A DNA stretch of 29,569 nt from a bacterium (GTDB lineage Bacteria; Elusimicrobiota; Elusimicrobia; Elusimicrobiales; UBA9959). The stretch's first letter is position 1. Each line of letters opens with the position of its first letter. The position numbers were made by a program, and so were the translations under genes. The stretch covers positions 1-29,569 of the forward strand of contig JAKAMO010000024.1 in NCBI GenBank assembly GCA_021812825.1. The letters are read 5' to 3'. This document shows positions 24,526 to 29,569 of the stretch, in pieces. The notes beneath the pieces are model-generated. The model had not been told where the DNA came from. It was given only the letters and a program-made list of their open reading frames with translations, and ran no database searches.

Positions 24526-26040
24526 TTGTATCCTTATCCGATGCGCGCACGCCTGACGCTCTGCCTCGCCGCGGTTGCATTTGCCGCCTCGGGCTGCTTC
24601 TCCCTGAAAGGGAGGCTACTCTCCGCCGACCCGGCCGTGAGGGCGGAGGCGCTGCAGGCCGCGGCCAGGGCGGAGGCGCCGGAGCGCCGCGCGCTGGTGG
24701 CCAAGATAAAGAAGGATCTGTCTTCGCGCGACACGGACCTGCGCATCTACGCCGCCGGCGCGCTGGAGGACATCGGCCCGGAGGCCGCGGACGCCGCCCC
24801 CGAGCTGGTCAAGGCGCTTTTCGACAAGGAGCCTGCCGTAGCCCTGTCGGCCGAGCGCACGCTGACGAAGCTTCCCGCCGCCGCCGACTACCTGGCTAAG
24901 CTGCTCGCATCCCCGAAGGCGGAACTGCGCGACAAAGCGGCCTCTATCCTAGTGAACCAGGGAGAGGGGGCGGCCATCCCGCTAGCCGCCAATTTCGACA
25001 GCGGCAACAAGTCCCTGGCGATCGAATCCATTGTGGTGCTTGCCCGGATGGGACCGGCCGCCGGCAAGGCGGTACCGGCCCTGGCCCGCGCCGCCGTCAG
25101 CAGCGATGCCGAGATACGGGCGCTCGCCTCTTCCGCCCTCTCCGATATCGGGAAGCCGGCCGGGCTCTGGCTGGCCGAAATGCTGCGCTCCCCGAACCCC
25201 CGCTACCGCTACGGCGCTTCCAAGGTGCTCGCCGGCATGCTCAGGCCGCCGCCGGAAGCGCTGGACAACCTGGCAGGGGCCGTCTGGGACGAGGAGGAGC
25301 GGGTCCGTCTTAACGCCGCTGAGGCGCTGGCGGCTTATGCGCCTTCCGAATTGTCCGCCCTGCCCGAAGACCGCGTGCCTGGCCTGGTCACGGCCGCGTC
25401 CGGAGAGGACGCCGTGGCCCCGCTGGCCGCCCGGGCCCTTATAAAGAGCGGCAAGGTCGGGCAGGACTGGCTGGGACAGGAACTCCGGGCCCGAAACCCG
25501 GCCGTCAGGCGCGAGGCCGCGGCGGCCATAGCCCGCATGGACCCGCCGCCGCCGGATACGGCACCTGCGCTGCTGAAGGCCCTGAAGGACCCTGATCTGG
25601 AAGTAAGGGCCTCCGCGGCCGGATCGCTTTCCCGGTTCTCCGTCAATGCCGCGGCGGCCTTCCCTGCCGGCTGCGCCCGCCAGCTCTACGCCGCGCTCGA
25701 CAGCTCCGACGGAGAGGTAAGACTGGCGGTATTGACCGCGCTCGGACGAAGGGCCCACACCGACGACCAGGCCTTGTCCTACCTTGTAAGCGCCCTATCC
25801 GGCTCCGACATGGAAATCCGCACTGCGGCCGCCGGGCAGCTGGAGGCCCTGCGCGGCAAGGCGGCGGCCGCCGAGAAACCGCTCTGGCAGGCTTTCGGGG
25901 CCGGGGACTGCCGCTTGCAGGTGGCGGCGGCCAGGGCCCTGGCCGCGATAAACCCCAGGTTCAGAAAGACGCCGGCCGTCGCCAGGGCCATGAGGCGGCT
26001 GTGCCCCGCGCCGGCCGCGGCAAAAAAGGAGGAACGATGA
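24526..26040 (+). CDS. HEAT-repeat lipoprotein
   Basis: 504 aa. Signal peptide with lipobox AASGC, the acylated cysteine being C24 counted from the TTG start at 24526 (GGAGA at 24516-24520). The alternative ATG at 24541 would remove five residues and keep the lipobox. The rest is an array of short helical pairs with the HEAT/PBS-type pattern (for example DPAVRAEALQAAAR, DTDLRIYAAGALEDIG, DAEIRALASSALSDIG, DPDLEVRASAAGSLSRF, DGEVRLAVLTALGR), about ten or more repeats from residue 32 to 490. Such solenoids bind proteins; no partner is suggested by context. It overlaps the next gene by ATGA and is probably co-transcribed with it. Confidence 0.88.
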   Translation: MYPYPMRARLTLCLAAVAFAASGCFSLKGRLLSADPAVRAEALQAAARAEAPERRALVAKIKKDLSSRDTDLRIYAAGALEDIGPEAADAAPELVKALFDKEPAVALSAERTLTKLPAAADYLAKLLASPKAELRDKAASILVNQGEGAAIPLAANFDSGNKSLAIESIVVLARMGPAAGKAVPALARAAVSSDAEIRALASSALSDIGKPAGLWLAEMLRSPNPRYRYGASKVLAGMLRPPPEALDNLAGAVWDEEERVRLNAAEALAAYAPSELSALPEDRVPGLVTAASGEDAVAPLAARALIKSGKVGQDWLGQELRARNPAVRREAAAAIARMDPPPPDTAPALLKALKDPDLEVRASAAGSLSRFSVNAAAAFPAGCARQLYAALDSSDGEVRLAVLTALGRRAHTDDQALSYLVSALSGSDMEIRTAAAGQLEALRGKAAAAEKPLWQAFGAGDCRLQVAAARALAAINPRFRKTPAVARAMRRLCPAPAAAKKEER

Positions 26041-26558
26041 AAAAGTCCTTTCCGCTGTCCAAGGTCTATACTCTGCTGGAACCGGGCCCGGTGATAATGG
26101 TGAGCACGGCCCATAAGGGCAAGAGCAACGTCATGCCCATGTCCTGGCACACGATGATAGATTTCGACCCGCCGCTGGTGGGCTGCGTCATAGGCGACGG
26201 CAGCCTGACCTTCAGGCTGCTCAAGGCGTCCCGCGAATGCGTGATCAACATCCCGACGAGGGCGATAGCCGGCAAGGTCCTGCCCTGCGGCTCCGTCTCG
26301 GGAACACGGGTAGACAAGTTCGAGAAATTCGGACTTACACCGGAAAAGGCCTCTTCAGTGAAGGCGCCTATGGTGAAGGAATGCTACGCCTCTCTGGAAT
26401 GCCGGCTGCACGACGCCAAGCTGGCCGGAAAATACAATCTGTTCATCCTGAAAGTGGTAAAGGCGTGGGTCGACCCGTCGGTAAAACAGCCGAGGACGCT
26501 TCACCATCGTGGCGGGGACAGCTTCATCGTAGCCGGAAAGACCGTGAAGCTGGCCTGA
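26037..26558 (+). CDS. flavin reductase-like, FMN-binding split-barrel protein
   Basis: 173 aa of the flavin reductase/flavoredoxin family. FMN-binding split-barrel motifs are visible: GPVIMVSTAHKGKSNVMPMSWHTMIDFDPPLVGCVIG at residues 19-55 and ECVINIPTRA near 67-76. The ATG at 26037 is preceded by AAGGAGGAA (26027-26034) and overlaps the HEAT gene stop. Members either reduce free flavin or carry a bound FMN for electron transfer; the substrate here is not evident. It converges with the cupin gene, four bases apart. Confidence 0.88.
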   Translation: MKKSFPLSKVYTLLEPGPVIMVSTAHKGKSNVMPMSWHTMIDFDPPLVGCVIGDGSLTFRLLKASRECVINIPTRAIAGKVLPCGSVSGTRVDKFEKFGLTPEKASSVKAPMVKECYASLECRLHDAKLAGKYNLFILKVVKAWVDPSVKQPRTLHHRGGDSFIVAGKTVKLA

Positions 26559-26562
26559 CCGG

Positions 26563-26943
26563 TCAGTACGGCTTCTTGGTCTCTCCCTCCCGGCGCACGG
26601 TCTCGAAAGAGAAGGCCGGCAGGCAGACAGAAACGTATTCGGCCCCGCCAGCCCCGGGAGTGGAGTAGCGCACTCGCTCGCCGGGACTGGTGATGACGGC
26701 CTGGCCGGCCTTCACCTCCATCACGCCGCCCGCGTGTTCCACTCTCAGCGTTCCCTTAAGCACCACGGTATACTCCGTGAAAAGCGGCTGCTGCGGCGGC
26801 TCCTCCCATCCGCAGGGGCTGACCATGCGTGCCACGCTGATCGTGTTGGTACCGGAACTGGCGCGCCCTATATATTCCTCTATAACCTTCGGCTTGTTGC
26901 CGGAGGCCTCTACAAGCCTGGGTCTATCTATGAATTTCGGCAT
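26563..26943 (-). CDS. small cupin-domain protein
   Basis: 126 aa, single cupin beta-barrel. The segment EYTVVLKGTLRVEHAGGVMEVKAGQAVITSPGERVRYSTP (roughly residues 57-97) has the strand-turn pattern of cupin motif 1 and 2. The usual HxH metal ligands of motif 1 are not visible (the positions fall in PPQQPLFTEY), so metal binding is doubtful. GAGGGGAGCGCT before the ATG is a good ribosome site. It converges on the flavin-reductase gene. Confidence 0.8.
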   Translation of the reverse strand: MPKFIDRPRLVEASGNKPKVIEEYIGRASSGTNTISVARMVSPCGWEEPPQQPLFTEYTVVLKGTLRVEHAGGVMEVKAGQAVITSPGERVRYSTPGAGGAEYVSVCLPAFSFETVRREGETKKPY

Positions 26944-26971
26944 AGCGCTCCCCTCGTCCTCTTTACCGGAT

Positions 26972-26980
26972 ATTCTACCA
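26972..26980 (-). promoter_or_regulatory. extended -10 promoter candidate for the cupin gene
   Basis: On the minus strand TGGTAGAAT reads as an extended -10 (TGn plus TAGAAT), about 30 bases upstream of the cupin ATG. No clear -35 is present. Confidence 0.4.
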
Positions 26981-27012
26981 AAACCGGCGGCGGGGGAGGC
27001 CGGCGACCTGTC

Positions 27013-27037
27013 AAATCACTTAAGAATGTTACCGAAG
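27013..27037 (+). repeat. left terminal inverted repeat of the insertion sequence
   Basis: 25 bases matching the right repeat except for one extra G; the inner end reads TGTTACCGAAG. Confidence 0.82.
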
Positions 27038-27078
27038 GGACCATCCCCAGGCAGTTCCTCCTTTTGATCTCTTTGCTG

Positions 27079-28374
27079 TCACCACGTCTGCATTGCTGAC
27101 TCCCGGTGCAGCACTTTCTCATACACCTCAACTCCGGGAAGTTCGGGCTTAACTATCGCGCCTTCTAACGGCTTGTTCCAGTACTTTACGCAAGGTCTTT
27201 TTTGCAACCATGACGGCTTGGGCGCTTTTGAACGCATCGCCCATATTCGGCCAAGCTTTTGTTCAACCACCTCCGCTAACGCGAAGGGGTCCAGTTTGTC
27301 GCGCAGCATCTTTAACTGTGCCAGTTTCACCGGATCGCCGGCGCCCGATTCTATCACCCGCTCCAGCGGTGTTTTTGGAACATCGTATTTGCGCCTCAGT
27401 TTGGAACCCACCCTCACTTTCCGTATCAGCCTGGCCGAGGGTTGGAAGAAGTTCTGCAGCCAGCGCAACTCGTTGCGGTAGAGGTCGTTTATCGCCGCCA
27501 CCGCCGCGAGCGTCTCGAAGCGGCCGTAGCCCAGAAGCTTCCTGACGTGCGTCCAGTTCTTCTGCTCGACGTGGGCGTTGTCATCTTTCTTGTAAGGCCT
27601 CCCTCGTGTAAACTGTAGTTTCGGAGGGACCTGACAGTAGTCCCACAGGTGATGGTTTATGAACTCGGAACCGTTGTCGGAATCTATTCCCAGCAGATCA
27701 AAGGGAAGCTCCCCTCGCATATCGTTCAAAGCCTCCCTGACCGCAGCCTGGCCCTTCCCAAGGAGGCAGCGCCGCTCCACCCAGGCGGTCAGGATGTCCG
27801 TCATATCCAGCGTGTTGGCAAAATCGCCCTCGGCGCTGTCGCCGCAGTGTGCCACCAGGTCTATCTCGCTGTAGCCTGGCAGGGTTACGTCCCAGGAATC
27901 GGTCTTGATGGGGATATGATGCTTCAGAAGCGCGCCCGGCCGGGTGGTCCCGTAGATGCTTTTGCGCAGATGCGTCTTCTTGCCCTTGAGCTTGCGGTCT
28001 ATGGTAGCGGAACTCATGGCTAGAAGCAGGCGCTCTTCCTCTGGCGTTGTGTGGAAGCGCTTGCGAATCGCCGGCAGCCAGATGACAAGCGCCGGGGCCA
28101 GGCGCTGCCCGCATAGATAACCGGAGGCTTCCCAAACTGCCTCCAGTATCATTTGTAGGCGTCCGCTGTCATAGCATGACCCGCGGGGGCTGCGCGCCGG
28201 TCGTTCTTTCGCAGGCGGAGGGCTATTGAGAAGCCTTAGGGCGTGCTTCCGGTGGCACTTGCAGGTCTTGCAGAACTCGTCGAGGACAAGGCCTTTGCCG
28301 GCACGGGTTTTCACCTGATGATACCGCTCGTAGATCGTCTTCATGTATTCCCACTTCGCCTGAGGGCTCATCAT
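27079..28374 (-). CDS. DDE integrase-type transposase
   Basis: 431 aa. An N-terminal region with helix-turn-helix-like spacing (KGLVLDEFCKTCKCHRKHALRLLN) is followed by a retroviral-integrase-type catalytic core with acidic triad D172 (EIDLVAHCGD), D233 (IDSDNGSEF) and E270 (NAHVEQKNW), spaced 61 and 37 residues, as expected for such transposases. The core motif block FTRGRPYKKDDNAHVEQKNW is characteristic of a family of large transposases with an rve core. The start has GGGAGG upstream on the minus strand. The frame is intact, so the element may be active. Its codon use is less GC-biased than the flanking genes. Confidence 0.92.
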   Translation of the reverse strand: MMSPQAKWEYMKTIYERYHQVKTRAGKGLVLDEFCKTCKCHRKHALRLLNSPPPAKERPARSPRGSCYDSGRLQMILEAVWEASGYLCGQRLAPALVIWLPAIRKRFHTTPEEERLLLAMSSATIDRKLKGKKTHLRKSIYGTTRPGALLKHHIPIKTDSWDVTLPGYSEIDLVAHCGDSAEGDFANTLDMTDILTAWVERRCLLGKGQAAVREALNDMRGELPFDLLGIDSDNGSEFINHHLWDYCQVPPKLQFTRGRPYKKDDNAHVEQKNWTHVRKLLGYGRFETLAAVAAINDLYRNELRWLQNFFQPSARLIRKVRVGSKLRRKYDVPKTPLERVIESGAGDPVKLAQLKMLRDKLDPFALAEVVEQKLGRIWAMRSKAPKPSWLQKRPCVKYWNKPLEGAIVKPELPGVEVYEKVLHRESAMQTW

Positions 28375-28400
28375 GGATGCCTCCCGAGGGGGAAGGCCCC

Positions 28401-28423
28401 CTTCGGTAACATCTTAATTGATT
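28401..28423 (+). repeat. inner subterminal copy of the right repeat
   Basis: CTTCGGTAACATCTTAATTG begins here, 35 bases before the outer copy at 28436. Probably an additional transposase-binding site. Confidence 0.75.
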
Positions 28424-28435
28424 CAACGATGTCCG

Positions 28436-28459
28436 CTTCGGTAACATTTTAAGTGATTT
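28436..28459 (+). repeat. right terminal inverted repeat of the insertion sequence
   Basis: CTTCGGTAACATTTTAAGTG and the next four bases are the reverse complement of the left repeat, apart from a one-base gap. Confidence 0.82.
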
Positions 28460-28470
28460 AAAACGGGCGA

Positions 28471-28500
28471 TTGAAAGACCTGCCTCCTATTTTCTAGGAT
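28471..28500 (+). promoter_or_regulatory. possible cstA promoter
   Basis: TTGAAA (28471-28476), an 18-base spacer and TAGGAT (28495-28500), just outside the insertion sequence. Start near 28507, leader of about 20 bases, with GGAGAG at 28519-28524 before the ATG. Confidence 0.5.
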
Positions 28501-28527
28501 AGTGGCATCCCCCCTGACGGAGAGACC

Positions 28528-29569
28528 ATGAACGCACTCACGCTGCTGATAATAGCACTATTGGTGTACGCCCTCGCCTACCGCTTCTACGCCGGTTTCA
28601 TCATCGCGAAGGTGCTGGCCTTCGACCCGAAACGCCGCACCCCGGCCTACGCCAGGGAGAACGGCTACGACTACAAACCCACCAACCGCTGGGTGGTGTT
28701 CGGCCACCATTTCGCGGCGATCGCCGGCGCGGGCCCGCTGGTGGGCCCGGTGCTGGCGGCGCAGTTCGGCTATATGCCGGGCTTCCTCTGGATACTGATA
28801 GGCAGCGTGCTCGCCGGCGCCGTGCACGACATGGTGATACTCTTCGCCTCGGTGCGCTACGACGGGATGTCGCTGACCGAGATAGCCAAGCGCGAGGTGG
28901 GGCGGGTGACCGGCGGCGCCACCGGCGCGGCGGTGCTGTTCATCATCATCACGGCGCTCGCGGGCCTCGGCATGGTGGTGGTCAACGCCCTGGCCGAGAG
29001 CGCGTGGGGCACCTTCTCGATAGCCGTGACTATACCGATAGCCGTCTTCGTCGGGCTGTACATGAACAACCTGCGGCCCGGAAAGATAACGGAGGCCTCG
29101 GTCATCGGCGTGACGCTCGTCGTGCTGGGCATCGTCGCCGGCGAGCCGCTCTCGCGCGGGCCCTGGGCGCATTACTTCCTGCTCTCGAAGCACAGCCTCT
29201 CGATCGTCCTCGCCGTCTACGGCGCGCTGGCGTCGATCCTGCCGGTCTGGCTGCTGCTGGCGCCGCGCGACTACCTGAGCTCGTACATGAAGATAGGCAC
29301 GATAGGCCTGCTCGCGCTGGGAATACTCTGGGTGCATCCCTATATGGCCGCGCCGGCCTTCACCTCCTTCGTGAACGGCGGCGGACCGATAATACCGGGC
29401 AAGGTCTGGCCCTACGTCTGCATCACTATAGCCTGCGGCGCCATCTCCGGCTTCCACTCGCTCATCGGCTCCGGCACCACCCCCAAGATGATCATGAACG
29501 AACGCGACATCCGCATGATAGGCTACGGCGCCATGCTGACCGAAGGCTTCGTTTCGCTGATGGCGCTGA
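28528..29569 (+). CDS. cstA: carbon starvation protein CstA, 5' part
   Basis: Polytopic transporter of the CstA family, linked to uptake of peptides or pyruvate in characterised members. The visible 347 residues show the hallmark order: [83 protein letters not shown] and, near the end, [22 protein letters not shown] upstream and the ATG at 28528 agree with the conserved start. The gene continues beyond the window. The insertion sequence sits only about 70 bases upstream and could affect its expression. Confidence 0.95.
   Translation, partial: MNALTLLIIALLVYALAYRFYAGFIIAKVLAFDPKRRTPAYARENGYDYKPTNRWVVFGHHFAAIAGAGPLVGPVLAAQFGYMPGFLWILIGSVLAGAVHDMVILFASVRYDGMSLTEIAKREVGRVTGGATGAAVLFIIITALAGLGMVVVNALAESAWGTFSIAVTIPIAVFVGLYMNNLRPGKITEASVIGVTLVVLGIVAGEPLSRGPWAHYFLLSKHSLSIVLAVYGALASILPVWLLLAPRDYLSSYMKIGTIGLLALGILWVHPYMAAPAFTSFVNGGGPIIPGKVWPYVCITIACGAISGFHSLIGSGTTPKMIMNERDIRMIGYGAMLTEGFVSLMAL

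Larger units (their letters stand above)
27013..28459 (-). mobile_element. insertion sequence with DDE transposase
   Basis: About 1.45 kb bounded by imperfect inverted repeats: left 27013-27037 (AAATCACTTAA-G-AATGTTACCGAAG) and right 28436-28459, which differ by one inserted base. The right side carries a second, inner copy at 28401-28423. It holds a single transposase gene on the minus strand. No convincing target duplication was found, so the exact outer ends remain uncertain by several bases. Its family is not assigned here. Confidence 0.85.

Noticed and set aside
26555..26566. CTGACCGGTCAG palindrome covering the two convergent TGA stops
   Set aside because: It is short and partly forced by two TGA codons facing each other four bases apart; no T run makes a terminator unlikely.
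27005..28482. GACCTG at 27005-27010 and 28477-28482 as a target-site duplication
   Set aside because: The left copy nearly abuts the terminal repeat but the right copy is 17 bases away, so they do not flank the element symmetrically.
28558..29457. 299-aa reverse frame opposite cstA
   Set aside because: Composition of an antisense frame; the forward frame is a clear CstA protein.

Overview
This is a GC-rich bacterial chromosome segment carrying two classic housekeeping blocks plus a short accessory end. The peptidoglycan genes include a MurE with the DNPR motif, so the wall is predicted to contain meso-diaminopimelate. The gene order, the GC-rich codons combined with frequent ATA (Ile) and AGG (Arg), and the lipoprotein and signal-peptide genes would fit an Elusimicrobiota-like or other deep-branching Gram-negative lineage. 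That placement is an impression from memory, not a computed result.

Region 1 (about 1-7,520): jag/khpB with an unusual RG-rich linker and its own terminator, then mnmE, a Yip1-like membrane protein, mnmG and rsmG. This is the oriC-proximal tRNA/rRNA-modification set, here with an extra membrane gene between mnmE and mnmG. Two unrecognised or weakly recognised genes follow: a small polytopic membrane protein and a membrane-anchored HELTH metalloprotease. The block ends in a strong Rho-independent terminator at 7494-7523.

Region 2 (about 7,524-23,330): the division and cell wall (dcw) cluster. A consensus sigma-70 promoter has a run of nine G in its spacer and is followed by 10-bp-spaced GTGG repeats that look like MraZ operators. 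Downstream come mraZ, rsmH, an unannotated 56-aa gene, an ftsL-like gene, ftsI, murE and murF. Two reverse-strand genes then interrupt the cluster: an M28 peptidase with a membrane domain, and a clostripain (C11) fragment lacking its catalytic part. The cluster resumes with mraY, murD, ftsW and murG. An Ldh2-family dehydrogenase and an unknown polytopic membrane protein are attached in an apparent operon. No murC, murB, ddl, ftsQ, ftsA or ftsZ is seen here.

Region 3 (about 23,330-29,569): a secreted trypsin-like protease with its own promoter and terminator, a HEAT-repeat lipoprotein overlapping a flavin-reductase-like gene, a convergent cupin gene, a complete-looking insertion sequence with a DDE transposase and terminal repeats, and the 5' part of cstA, which runs off the window.

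No clearly novel multi-gene system is evident. The items most worth checking are the promoter/operator in front of mraZ, the 56-aa dcw gene, the RG-rich Jag, the confusing start of ftsI, and the non-canonical passengers of the dcw cluster. No tRNA, rRNA or CRISPR array was recognised, and no stretch longer than 300 bases lacks a gene.
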